From Papaver somniferum (Eukaryota; Streptophyta; Magnoliopsida; Ranunculales; Papaveraceae), in assembly GCF_003573695.1 (NCBI RefSeq), contig NC_039367.1:31644442-31708441 (forward strand): a stretch of 64,000 nucleotides of DNA. Reading direction: 5' to 3'. Position 1 is the stretch's first letter; every line of letters starts with the position of its first letter. Shown in pieces: positions 22,255 to 33,019 of the stretch. Position numbers and translations under genes: made by a program. The notes under the pieces were generated by a model. The model worked only from the letters and a program-made list of their open reading frames with translations. It was not told the origin of the DNA and made no database searches.

Positions 22255-23666
22255 ATTTTTTGTGAAATATAATTGAAATAAGAATCTAAAATGCAGAAGC
22301 CTAGCCTAAGTCATCGAAACAAGAAAAAACTTTGAAGCTAGATGCACTCGAGAGTTAGGTGATTGAATCACAAAAAGATAGAAAATCGGGTAGTACTCTA
22401 TTGCAAGGCAAATAAGAATACTGCAAGACTGTAAGAGGAACCCGCATTTACAAGGCCAGACTTAGACATTAAGGGAGACTGTGAGTTCAAAATGGGGACG
22501 CCTACTGTCAACTCAAACCTACAAAGAGATTGCAAGTTGTCGAAATGTGTAGCGTCTTAAATGAAACTTGATTCAACTGAGCCGTCTCTCAGCAGCTCAA
22601 GGATTCAAGTGCAGAGTAGGAAACTCAGGAGATGGCAGGACTTTGGGAGCACTCACAAAGGTGCACAAGTTGAAGTAAAAAAGAGTGTGTGCTGAAATGG
22701 GGGTTGTAAAGCTCGAGAAACAGGTTATGCAGAAGTCTAGAAGGTTATCTTCCCCTACACACAATAAAAATCTTCTAAGATGAGTCGAACGAATTATTTG
22801 GCTACTCTAAAAGTTTATGTTGTAATTTCCTAAAGCATTCCAACAAGCCATAGCCCAACTTTATAGCTAAGCTTTACTTAGGTGCTCAAAAAGACAATAT
22901 GCCAATCTTCCTTATAGTGCTTTGTTCACTGAACATACTGCCTTTCAGAGACCTTGTTCTGATGGTTAAGTTGTATCCACATCTGTAGTGGGATTTCCAG
23001 AAAGGTCTGATGAACAGTGTCAGGCCATGAGAAATTCCATCAAACTCGGAACAACAAACTGCTAAGCAATTTAGACTGTAGAAGGAAACTTCAATTACTA
23101 TTATAATCGTTTAGATGAGCTAAATGCATTGGTGAATATCTACTATGTATAATGAACACGTGAAAATAAAACAAGACCATAGATCCTAATTTTGGCAGAG
23201 TGTGTGTCATTTTGCTTGACCTGCATGAGCATACGAATCTAGGGCATACACTGACAAAGATTATACTTACTAGTGATGAAGACAAAGTTTTCTATTATTT
23301 CCTACTCAAACAGCTGTTTTATTTCAATCGAACAAACGCAAAAACCTCATATCACACACTAAACCTCAAAATCGTTGATAGCACTCTAAGAAGCATGAAT
23401 TGTATAGATTTCCTAGAAGGTTAGAACCGCTGAGAAGGTTTTAAATTATCAATGACTATTCAGACTCCGTACTTGTGAACAAAAAAATGTTACTTCGCAT
23501 TATAAAACAAGACTAACTGAAGCCAAAAAATTGAGCAATTAACATCTGAATATATATAGCTTAATAAAAGGCCGCGAGAGTAGTTCATATAAAACAACGT
23601 ACCTAGAGATCTTTTATTCTGTGCAGCTGCTTCTTTCAACGTACTCCAGTATTCCTGTATTTGCAT
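22255..23666. other. Intergenic, no gene seen
   Basis: About 1.4 kb between the ABCB gene and the F-box pseudogene. Short frames only, none with a recognisable domain. Confidence 0.5.
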
Positions 23667-24380
23667 TTAGACCAACCAATGTGTTCTTGAAGCATTTTGG
23701 AAGACTGAAGCTTTTGGATCGTAATGATATATATTTGTCCTATCGCCACCATAGCATAGAAGCCCACCACTCTTTTGTAAATGGGATCCAACAAGATTAA
23801 ACTGTTTAATCCAAGTCATTCCATGATCATCCTTGTTCTTCTTTAACAACCATATTTCAAAAGAGTAAAGAGACCTATCATAGTTTCTACTGATAGGAGA
23901 ATAAAACCTATCACTGTTTCCATAAGTAGCACATAACAAATCACCCACAAGCCCCAAACTTACACGATAACCACGTCGTCCCAAAAAAGGTGGTCAAGGA
24001 AATTGACTGAACTTTTCGTCGGCCAGATCAAAGGCAACAATAGTGTGCTCTGTGTCGAGCCAATGAACAGCTCCATTTGCAAACACACCGGATAACCAAG
24101 AACATCTAAAACGATGGCTAATTTTCCAACAACTCTCCATCCTTCACCACTTCCTAGAGTGTAAACTTCAACCTGTACATGTTCCTTACGTAACTCGTAC
24201 ATCCTGACAACCTTGTACACATTAGTTGAAGGAATGTAGCCAAATCCACATATCATGTGTCTTTGTCTTTCGAGTCTAGGAAGCATAACATATTCTCCAG
24301 TGACAGGATTACAGATACAATAACTCGGGCTGTCATCACCATAGTATGCATTGAAACAAACTAAACCATTAGCAGAACCA

Positions 24381-24395
24381 AGAACATACTGACCT
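24381..24395. repeat. LINE target site duplication, left
   Basis: agaacatactgacct, matching 30647-30661 at 14 of 15 positions. Confidence 0.85.
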
Positions 24396-24511
24396 ATCGG
24401 AAAGTTACAACATGGTTAACTACCCCTCATTCTAGGAGAGGAGAGAGGAGAGAAAGAGTCGGTCTTCTGTAGGTTTCTCCATCGGAAAGTTTTCAATTTC
24501 TTCGTCGGAAA

Positions 24512-27310
24512 ATGGTTAACTTCAACAGAACGATAGATAATGATGGTTTCATTACGGCAACAAGAAGAAGATCAAGAACTGTTGGGAATGTATCGAGTTC
24601 GACTAGGGGCGGTGAAATTATTGACAGTGGAAGATCAAAAAGTCATACAAGAGAAGGGAAATCAATTAAAGTAGAAAGAAAAATTATAGGTGGATCCATG
24701 GGAAAAAAAGGCTCGAGAGACATCATACATCTTGCAATATGGTCAGGTAATAGAAGATGGTTCTGCCGGCTTAGTTTCAGGGCCGGAGCATGGTTATCAC
24801 GGCTCTTAAAGAAAGAGGCAAATGGCAGTGCTGGAAAGTTGTCCAAATGGAATTTCAGAGAAGACGAGGACTGGTTGTTGGCTATTCGCAAAAAGAATGA
24901 AAATGGGGAGTTTATCTGTGTTCATGTATCCCATAACAAAGAGTATCCATCTACTTTGTATTTTCCTGCCGGTATAAATGGAGTTGGATGGTGGAGTACA
25001 GGGGTGTTTTTAGAAGGATTGATGTATGGAATTTCGAAGACATGGAAGGAGAATGAGGGTCAACAACCTGCAGCGACGATCATGACAACCGCTAATTCGG
25101 AATTAGACTCTCTGTGGCAAAGAACAATGGTGGTTGAAATGTCTGCTACAGAATTTGATTGGAAAGAAGTCGGCATATGGATGATGATGGACAAATTTGG
25201 AAAGAAGACTCTCTGTGACGGATTGAAAGCAGTGTTTACTATCAAAACTAATGATGAATTCTCTAGGATCAGTAAAATTGAAAAATGGAGTGTTGGAGAT
25301 AAAGAAATTAAATTATATCCATGGTTTGCAGGAATTAATGAAATTGTCAGACGTAATCCAAAGGAAACTAACAAAGTGTGGATTGGTGTTGGTGGAATTC
25401 CATTTAATTTATGGGAGTACTCTACATTCAAAGCTTTAGGAGACAAATTTGGGGGTTCGGTGGAGGTCTGCCCGGAAACGTCAATGGCAACTGATTTATC
25501 TGAGGTCAGAGTGAAAGTTAATGGCCCGGTAAGCAATGGAGTATGGTGCGAGGATGTGGTTCTGGCGAATACTAAAATTTGGGTTGAGATACGGATGATC
25601 GGTGATGTTGTGGAGACTTCAAAAGCCGAATATAAACCTGTTGTTGTCAATAAGGATCGTATATATCAAAATAACAAATTTTGGCACCAGAGGAGGGAAC
25701 TAAGCACCGGAATTGGGGAAGAAGATAATCTCGTATGTGGGAAAATGGCACTGGTGGGACCTACGGTCAACTGGTCACATACCCGACAAGTACGTTGCAG
25801 TCAATGTCCTACAGCCTATAATGGTACGTAAAGACTTTAATTCAAATTTTGAAACTGCTCAAAATGCAAATGATGTGGCAAACAAAATTACAGCTCACTT
25901 TGAAACGTTTGAAAATGAAAATGATGTAGACCATGTGGTAAACAAAGTTACAGCTCCTAAACGGGTTTACAAAGAAAATGGGCCTTCACTTTTGGGCCAG
26001 AAACAATCTTATGTTCCAAATGGAAACACAGGAGACTAGGCTGCTGAACAAGGTTTCGGTTTTTCGCTGGAACCGGACCAAACCAAACCAATTAGGAAGA
26101 AACCAAACCGAACCATTTACTAATGGATTGGTTACGGTGTAGAAAGTGGAAAACCGATAGTATTGGTTTTGGTTTGGTTTGACCTCTAAAACCGAACCAA
26201 AAGCCATTGGAAAACCTATTAATTTTTAAACTTTGTTTTACCGAGTATTAGATTCTACCAATTGATTTAGAGGATAAATAGAAACCCTAAATCTAATATG
26301 TCATTATGATACACTCCCTCTTTATCTTTCTCCTTCTCTCAGTCGCCTCCTTTCTCCACCCCCAACTACAGCTGCTGTTACTCGACTTTTTTCTTCCCGT
26401 CTTTCTTCTTTTTTATTTGTCAATAACTAAATTAAGATATATTATATATATTTTTTTAATCTCTAGAATTAGAGTAAGCTTTAACTATTCTTGATATTTT
26501 TTTTATTTATTGTTTTTGTCTGTAAATTTGTGTAAACCAATACTATCGGCAACTACGATTTTTTTATCTGTAAATTTGTGTATTTTTTTTTTTGGTTTGA
26601 CATAATTATTGGTTAACCAAAAACCATTGGGACAAACCGAAACGAATTGTAACCATTTGAAACCCGAACCAATGATTAATGGATTGGTTTGGTTTAGATT
26701 TTTAGAAACCAATAGTATTGGTTTCGGTTTTGGTTTCGCTAGAAACCGAACCAAAACCGACCATGAACAGCCCTACAGAAGACAGTGTCTCCACTTCAGT
26801 ACCTGTTGAGTTTGGGACTGGGGGGCATGTTTCAAGCTCTGTTTCCCTGGATCATTCCTCGCTAAGAAGTTTAAAGAAGAAATTAAAGACCAAAATGTCT
26901 CATGGAGTCCCTCCTGGCTCTAGTTTATCAGAATATGGCGACGTTTCAAGCAAGAACGGTGGTGGCAGAGAGATGGTAACATACATTTGGTGAGGGAGAC
27001 TAGTACCACATTGGACAGCTGTGACGTGAATGAAAACATGCGCAAGGAGGTTTCCAACGATAGTGACGATGCGGCATCTCAAACAAGTAATGGGAAGAAA
27101 CCAACACGGATTGATAATAGTGGCGGTATAGAGTTGGCAAAAGGTGTACATGAAAAATTCAAGGTACTCTTTAGCAAACTCAAAGAATCCGGAAGTTACT
27201 CCGGGATTGAATTCTCTCACAAGGAAATTGATTTTGCATCAAATACAATTCTTTCCCATGCGAACGCCTTTAGAGATGAATTTGTCAAGGGGGATAGTGC
27301 CGCAAATTAA
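24512..27310 (+). pseudogene. LINE ORF1 (DUF4283-like nucleic-acid-binding protein), interrupted
   Basis: Starts at ATG 24512. About 400 residues run open, with a basic N-terminus and a middle region (KVWIGVGGIPFNLWEYSTF) typical of the DUF4283-like region of plant L1 ORF1 proteins. A frameshift near 25740-25830 moves the frame. The hAT-like insertion at 26037-26775 then separates the Asn/Asp-rich middle from the C-terminal part, which resumes at 26784 (SVSTSVPVEFGTGG). A further frameshift near 26985 leads to a C-terminal segment ending at 27310. ORF1 products bind LINE RNA; this one is not translatable as a whole. Confidence 0.7.
26037..26775. mobile_element. hAT-like non-autonomous element nested in the LINE (739 bp)
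   Basis: Starts taggctgctgaacaaggt and ends with the inverse of tagggctgttcatggtcggt, and is flanked by caggagac / cagaagac, an 8-bp duplication with one mismatch. The interior is full of aaaccgaaccaaa repeats in both orientations, a common feature of plant hAT MITEs. No coding capacity. Confidence 0.75.
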
Positions 27311-27340
27311 GATTTGGTCATTTGGTTGTCATAGTTTTTA

Positions 27341-30300
27341 ATGTTTAATATAGTATCTTGGAATGTTAATGGTCTTGGAGATCCGGATAAGCGCTCCAAG
27401 TTGAAAAAGCTTGCGAAATGGTGGAAGCCTATTATTTTTATGATTCAAGAGACGAAGCTTAGTGCTTGTACCGAAGATACTGTGCGTCAATGTTGGGGTG
27501 TAACTCCATGTAAGTGGATAGCTTTAAACTCTTACGGAAGATCGGGAGGAATTTTGTTAATATGGAACTCGGACATGATTGAAGTCGATGACTTTCTTGA
27601 AGGTATTTTTACTATAAGTATTTCTTTCCGTAATTTGGAAGATAATTTTCGTTGGGTTTTGATCGGGGTATATGGTCCTTGCATTGTGAATGAAAAAAAA
27701 GAATTCCTTATGGAGCTTGCTACCTTGCACGGTTATTGGGATAGAATACCTTTGTGTTTCGGTGGAGATTTTAATGAGATAAGATACATGGTGGAGGGAA
27801 GAGGTTGCCGTAGAGCATCAAATTCAATGAAACTCTTTGATAAAATGTGTAATGACCTTGATCTTGTGGATTTGCCTCTTTCCGGCGCGAAGTACAGTTG
27901 GAGTAGGCCGCCTAACAAAAAGAGCAAGATTGACCGTTTTCTTTTCTCTTCGGATTGGGAAGATCACTTTCCAAATATCATCTTCAAGCGCCTTGCAAGA
28001 CCTTTTTCGGATCATTTTCCTATTGAGTTATGCTCATTGGACTCGTATTGGGGGCTTGTCCTTTTCGATTTCAATTAGCATGGCTAGAAGGTACTAACAT
28101 AATCCCTTTAATGCAAGAATGGTGGGAATCATTTTCTTTTGTAGGTACGGCCGGTGAATATTTTGCAAAGAAGTTAAACGCTTTGAAGGAGAAGTTGAAG
28201 GTGTGGAATAGAGATGTCTTTGCGAGCATTGATAGGGCTTTAGACACGTCTCTTGCCAAATTGAAAGAATTGGATGATCTAGATGATGAGAGGGGTCTTA
28301 CTGAAATTGAAGAAGACATGCTAGTGACGGCTAAAGTGGATTTTGAGGTGGCTCATCGTCGTCAAAGCATAATGTTGAGGCAAAAGTCAAGAATTAGATA
28401 TTTTAGAGATGGCGATCGTAACACCAAACATTTTCATCGAGTGGTGAAAGGTCATAGAGCTTTTAACAACATCAACAACCTTCGTATCAATGGACGTTGG
28501 ACCGGAAACACGGAAGAAATCAAGATGGGTATGGAAAATCATTTTGAGATAGCGTTTAAAGATTTTCAAACAATCGTCCAAGAATCAAAAATATGTGTCT
28601 AAAACGTATTGATGAGAATGCAAGTCTTTGGTTGGAGAGACCTTTTAGTGAAGAAGAAGTCAATGATGCAACTAAAGATTTGGGAATTGATCGTGCTCCG
28701 GGTCCGGATGGATTTCCTATGAAGTTCTTTATTGTTTGTTGTTATTTCCTAAAAGAAGATTTGATGAGGGTTTTCGAAGAATTTCATGACCACAATGTTC
28801 TTCATTCGTCTTTGAAAAACAATTTTATTGCGCTTATCCCTAAGAAGGCGGGTGTAGAGGAAGTAAAAGATTTTCTGTCAATTAGCCTTATTGGGAGTGT
28901 GTATAAAATCATTTCAAAGGTTTTGGCGGAGCGTTTAAAGGTATATCTTCCTATTCTAATCTCAACAACTCAATCTAGTTTTATTAAAGGAAGACAAATT
29001 CTTGATGGGGTATTGATAGCAAACGAATGTGTGGATTCTAGAATTTGTCAAAAATTACCGGGGTTGGTTTGCAAGCTTGATTTTGAAAAGGCTTTTGATA
29101 ATGTGATTTCGAACTTTTTAAATGAAGTCTTATTCAAAATGGGGTTTGGTGGGGTATGGAGGGCTTGAATTAGAAATTTCTTAACATTCTCAAAATTCTC
29201 GGTTCTTGTTAACGGATCGTCTTTCGGTTACTTTGGTAGTGAAAAGGGACTTCGTCAAGGAGACCCTCTTTCTCCTTTTCTTTTTACTATTGTCGGTGAA
29301 GTATTAAGTTGTATGTTGAGCAAAACACAAGAACATGATCAAATCTCGGGTTTTTCGGTCAAGAAGGGGGGAACAAAAATAAATCACTTGCAATTTGCCG
29401 ATGATACTATCATTTTCTTGATGCTAAGAGAGAACAAGTTGATGCCCTCCGCTACCTTCTTCTTTGTTTCGAGTTAACTTCGGGTTTGAAGATAAATTTA
29501 TCTAAAAGTAGATTATTTGGAGTCGCGGTCGAGGATGAAGTTGAAAATTATGCTAACATGTTAGGATACAAGTATGCGAGTTTTCCTAGCATATATCTTG
29601 GCCTCCCATTGGGAGACACGATTTTAATAAAAGTATTAGATTCAAGATTGGAGTGGGTTAGAAAACTAGATTTTGGGAATATTTTTGGCTTGGTGAAGGA
29701 AGATTATGTGATATGTTTCCTTTGGAATATGAAGCTTAAAGGACCAAGGAATTTGTAGTGGCTAGTATGTACGACGTTAGGGAAGATGGTGTAAGGTGGA
29801 AGTTTATGTCTAGGCAAAGATATTCTCAAACCATTTCAAGTGAAGTGTTATCAATATCAAATCTTCTTTCTTCCATCTCTATTCAAGAAGGGGATATGGA
29901 TACCCGAATTTGGGCTGGTAGTAATCATGGTCAATATACGGTAAAGGATGGAATTAAAGTCAACGGCGATCAAGGTGGGCCGGATTATCCATCCAATATT
30001 GTTTGGAGTAACGAATACCCTCACAAAATCAATTTCTTTATTTGGCTTCTTTCTCATGATCAAGTAATGACGGCGGATAAACTTTTACGAAGAGGTATGA
30101 TGTCTATAGTGTTTGTCGTTTTTGCGAGGAGGACGATGAATCAAGTATGCATTTGTTTTATGGTTGTTGGAGAATTCCGATAATATGGGAGTATTTTGTT
30201 GAAGGGTGTCAATTTGGATGGTCATATGACCCTAATATCATTACATCTATGAAGACTTGGAAGTTTAATTGGGGAGACGAAAGACTTAGTCGAATATGGA

Positions 30301-30506
30301 ATAACATCCCGGTTGCTATATGGTGGTGTATATGGAAAGAGCGAAATGCAAGAACCTTTGAAAACAAAAAGAAAACTTTGGTAAGCCTCATTAGAGATAT
30401 CAAATTGCAAGCATTTTTTTGGGCCGAATCAAATACAAAAATGTTGGGGCTTACAGCAAATATAGTGATTTCTCTATGGGATTCATTATACCGGCCTCCG
30501 TCATAA
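27341..30506 (+). pseudogene. LINE ORF2 (endonuclease + reverse transcriptase), broken
   Basis: The N-terminal APE-type endonuclease is intact in 27341-28040: VSWNVNGLGD, IQETKLS, YGPC, GGDFNEIR and SDHFP, the last with the catalytic Asp-His pair. A frameshift near 28050 leads into the linker (PFRFQLAWLEG). The reverse transcriptase follows from about 28600: IALIPKKAG, SLIGSVYKIISKVLAERL, SFIKGRQILDGVL, LDFEKAFD, LRQGDPLSPFLF and FADDTI (29398), the last holding the catalytic Asp pair. Defects include a frameshift near 28595, a TGA at 29166 replacing Trp, and frameshifts near 29420, 29755 and 30150. The C-terminal zf-RVT part (KINFFIWLLSHD, IWKERNARTFE) is recognisable up to the stop at 30504. 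Confidence 0.85.
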
Positions 30507-30646
30507 ATTATTTTTTTATGGTTTTTTTTTTGGGTAGCCGATCCCCTTTCGGTTCCCCTTTTTTGTTCGGTTATAATCATTAGGTTAAGGTACCCCTCTT
30601 AAGTGCCTTTTTTCAATGAAATTTCTATTTGACCGATCAAAAAAAA

Positions 30647-30661
30647 AGAATATACTGACCT
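30647..30661. repeat. LINE target site duplication, right
   Basis: agaatatactgacct, directly after the A-rich tail; one mismatch from 24381-24395. Confidence 0.85.
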
Positions 30662-30914
30662 GTAAATGTAGCCGGAAATCTAAAATAGGCCCTTGCTGTT
30701 CTAATACAGGTGTCGGAAATCTCATCGTTATTCAACATAATGTAATCTATTATTCATGAAAATAATAAACCCCAACCTATCAGAATGGTCAGCAACATTA
30801 AGACGGTTTAAGTCAAGCTGAGAGAAGGATGGATGACAAACAAGATTTTTCCATGGTTTCGACACCAAACTTGCCCATTGGAAAAATCCTAGCTGAAAGG
30901 AAAAAAGAGATTTA

Positions 30915-31485
30915 GAGCAAGGGATATGGGTAGTGTCACCCTTTCAAATGAAAGAGTGCCCTACCAATTTAAGCAAATTAGGCTCTCCTATGGGTAGGTT
31001 TCAACCCACTTTTTCCCCAAATCCTTCCACACACTCGTTCAGACGAACGAGTAGTTGGGAGTTTCACACTAGCGGGGGACTATTCCCTGTTAGAAAAAAG
31101 AAACTTTAGTGCAAAACGGGGGACAGTCCCCCGTTAAAACCTTTCTTTTTCGTCTTCTTTTTTTGACTGGGGACTATCTCCCGTCAGAAAAAAGAAACTT
31201 TTAGTGCAAAACGGGGGACAGTCCCCCGTTAAAACCTCTTCTTTTTTTGACTGGGGACTATCCCTGTCTATGTAGAATTTTTTTAGGTTTTTTTATTGAC
31301 GGGGGATTTCCCCAGTCTAAGAAGATTTTTTTTTTTTTTTGGACGGGGGACAGTCCCTCGTCTCCCATGTAGTGTCTTTTCTTTTTTTGTATTTGTCCAT
31401 AATAATTTCACTCGTTCATCTGGGCAAGTAGTCTTTCATACGAAAGAGTTAGTCTCCATTTGGAGACTACCCATAGCACATGCTC
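30915..31485. mobile_element. Tourist-like MITE (571 bp) with internal palindromes
   Basis: Left end gagcaagggatatgggtag, right end (inverse) gagcatgtgctatgggtag, with TTA directly outside both. That fits a PIF/Harbinger-type MITE. The interior contains two copies of a block with aacgggggacagtcccccgt (31119 and 31209), each a near-perfect palindrome, plus related gactgggg and acgggggat pieces. No coding capacity. Confidence 0.7.
31119..31230. repeat. Duplicated AACGGGGGAC palindromes
   Basis: AACGGGGGAC-a-GTCCCCCGTT (10-bp arms, 1-nt centre) occurs at 31119-31139 and again at 31209-31229, a 90-bp period, each followed by taaaacc and T-rich sequence and preceded by gaaac..tagtgcaaa. Confidence 0.75.
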
Positions 31486-31748
31486 TTACAGGAGAAACAG
31501 TAGTTAGGGTTTGGAATTGGAGACAGAATTTTGAAAAATGAAATGGTTCTTCTTTTGGGTTTGAGCCTTTGAGTTTGAGGGTCGTGTTTGTTAGCTTACA
31601 CGTGTTTGTACCCCCAAGCTAGCAGTTTATGAACTGTTGGATCATAATATTAAATTGATTCCAGCCAGATTGCAGCTATAAAGCAATTTTATGAATTTGG
31701 CACTGTTGCACTTGAACTTAGAACTCAGGATATTACAGTAACAAAGTC

Positions 31749-31875
31749 GAGCTTATTTTTGCTTTTGTTAATCTACAACGAATCAAATAAGAATAAACGA
31801 GCTGTGTAATACTTATCCTTGAAAAGTGAAAGTATCACTTTTCTTGAAATATATGTGTTTTCATCTATTTATATA
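31749..31875 (+). pseudogene. Fragment of an ABCB paralogue: 3' end and 3' UTR
   Basis: gagcttatttttgc..tttgttaatctacaacga matches the last codons of the ABCB gene (near 22045), and the likeness continues through the stop into the 3' UTR (aataagaataaac, then atatgtgttttcatctattt). A short Stowaway-like segment (about 31820-31855, aagtgaaagtatcactttt) sits in the UTR at a different point from the MITE behind the intact gene. A one-base insertion breaks the frame. Confidence 0.75.
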
Positions 31876-31918
31876 TTTTGCTAATTGTTGTAAATGAGCT
31901 AGATCTGCCGGCATTCTT

Positions 31919-32110
31919 CTAGTTATATAGTCTCAAAAGAGAGCGGCATACCGGGCAAGTACCAACCTTGTTGAACCAAGGTATGAAACATCTAGAGTGA
32001 AATGCACGTTCGCACCATGTCATGAGAACATCACTGCCCATAAATAAGTCATCCAAACATATCGCGCAAGTTTGTCCATGAAAATGGTCGAAATCATCTG
32101 TAAACACCAT
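31919..32110 (-). pseudogene. RING-H2-like fragment, one metal ligand lost
   Basis: A 63-residue frame from ATG (32110) holds CAICLDDL, then WCERAFHSRCF and GTCPVC. The spacing is that of a RING-H2 finger, the E2-binding module of many plant E3 ubiquitin ligases, but the first of the two central His ligands is Arg (C-E-R-A-F-H in place of C-x-H-x-F-H). A single base change (CGT for CAT) would account for it. There is no membrane segment or GLD motif as in ATL proteins. It is probably a dead exon fragment, or a small protein that cannot fold a full second zinc site. Confidence 0.5.
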
Positions 32111-32155
32111 ACTCCCATGTATGGCACTGACTAGTAAAGCTCCTTTTGGGAGAAG

Positions 32156-32796
32156 GGTAGCCCCATAACATGACAGATTTATTGAACCTTGGAGGAGTGA
32201 TATCCCAGGTTTGACAGTCTAAAAAATTCTGCACACTTAGCAAGAGCATCAGCAGCTTCATAACATGACCTTGCAACATGGACACATTCGACTACTCTAA
32301 TTACTTCTGGTTTTCAACTTATATCCGGAAGGATGTTATGGTCTTGCCATTTAGAATAAGCAAACTTAGAGGTTGCAGCCTCTATGACAGACTTGCAATC
32401 TCCTTCCACCATTATATGGGTAGCTTTATTCTTGATCATCCAGTTTGCAGCTTCAAGCAATGCTAGAGCTTCAGCTTGAGCAGCATCTCTAGCTCTCATA
32501 AACTTCACCATTGCCCCCAAATAAGATCCTGCGGGGTCATTAATAATTAGGCCAATATCAGCAATTTTTGTATTCATATCAAAAGCAGCATCAAAATTAA
32601 TTTTCCTCCAATTTTGAGAAGGAGACCAAATATGTTTTCCTAAATCCTTTCCTTTAGACCTGCAAGCATTGTTAGAATCTGCAACAATTATGTTATACTT
32701 TATGCAGAACAATTTTAAGCATTCTACAATGGATTTAGGTTTGACTGTTTTGTTTTCAAAAACTTTCAGACACCTATGCTTCAGTATCTGCCACAT
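32156..32796 (-). pseudogene. LINE-derived RNase H (RVT_3-type) remnant
   Basis: The minus strand reads WRKINFDAAF, then DIGLIINDPAG, AEALALLEAANWMI and IMVEGDCKSVIEA, the RNase H pattern of plant LINE/RVT_3 proteins with the Asp, Glu and Asp residues of the active site. An in-frame TGA lies near 32310, after which the frame continues as VECVHVARSCYEAADALAK (the C-terminal His-Asp part). No poly(A) or target duplication is seen, so it is either an old LINE fragment or part of a host RVT_3 gene. The neighbouring scraps of unrelated genes point to rearranged DNA. Confidence 0.7.
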
Positions 32797-32815
32797 TATA
32801 CAGTGGCTAAAAGGC

Positions 32816-32875
32816 TACCAAGAGCTGGTCTACCAAATTTGAAGTACTTCTTTGAAGCAGTATCACCATGAGAAT
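32816..32875 (+). pseudogene. Fragment of an ABCB paralogue: start of exon 5
   Basis: About 55 bp (agagctggtctaccaaattt then gaagtacttctttgaagcag) matches the first codons of ABCB exon 5 ([13 protein letters not shown], 18868 onward) almost base for base. It is on the same strand as the 3'-end fragment at 31749 but lies downstream of it, so the two pieces are in the wrong order for one gene. Confidence 0.75.
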
Positions 32876-33019
32876 AGAAATTCGCTAGTTCCTAATGTTC
32901 TTATTCTCAGCCAGGAGTGTTATGGGACAGACACTAACCAGACCAATGAATAAATGATATATCTCCAACAAGAGTATGTTCTTACAAACAACTAGATTTG
33001 AAAAGGAGAACAACATTTA

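Larger units (their letters stand above)
24396..30646 (+). mobile_element. L1-type LINE, near full length (6.25 kb)
   Basis: A non-LTR element with ORF1 (RNA-binding-like), ORF2 (endonuclease, reverse transcriptase, C-terminal zinc-binding region), an A-rich 3' end (30638-30647) and a 14/15 target duplication. It is not obviously 5'-truncated: it has about 115 bp before the ORF1 ATG. It is interrupted by a hAT-like element at 26037-26775 and carries several stops and frameshifts, so it is dead. Confidence 0.9.
23667..30890 (-). pseudogene. F-box/FBA-type protein gene split by a LINE
   Basis: The 5' part lies at 30890-30662 and the 3' part at 24395-23667, separated by the LINE at 24396-30646 and one TSD copy. 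The 5' part reads VSKPWKNLVCHPSFSQLDL, the post-F-box segment of plant F-box proteins. After the LINE comes a QYVLGSANGLVCFNAYYGDD stretch, CICNPVTGEYVMLPRL, then GFGYIPSTNVYKVVRMYEL, the F-box-associated (FBA/kelch-like) pattern. Reading across the target duplication with the LINE removed is in frame (FRFPATFTG then QYVLGS). Other damage: a frameshift near 30735, another near 23985. The true F-box helix region upstream of 30890 is missing or beyond an intron (a tttcag acceptor sits at about 30894). F-box proteins are SCF ubiquitin-ligase adaptors; this copy cannot encode one. Confidence 0.8.

Noticed and set aside
25060..25650. 196-residue minus-strand frame in the LINE
   Set aside because: Antisense of LINE ORF1, which has the expected start and family features on the plus strand.
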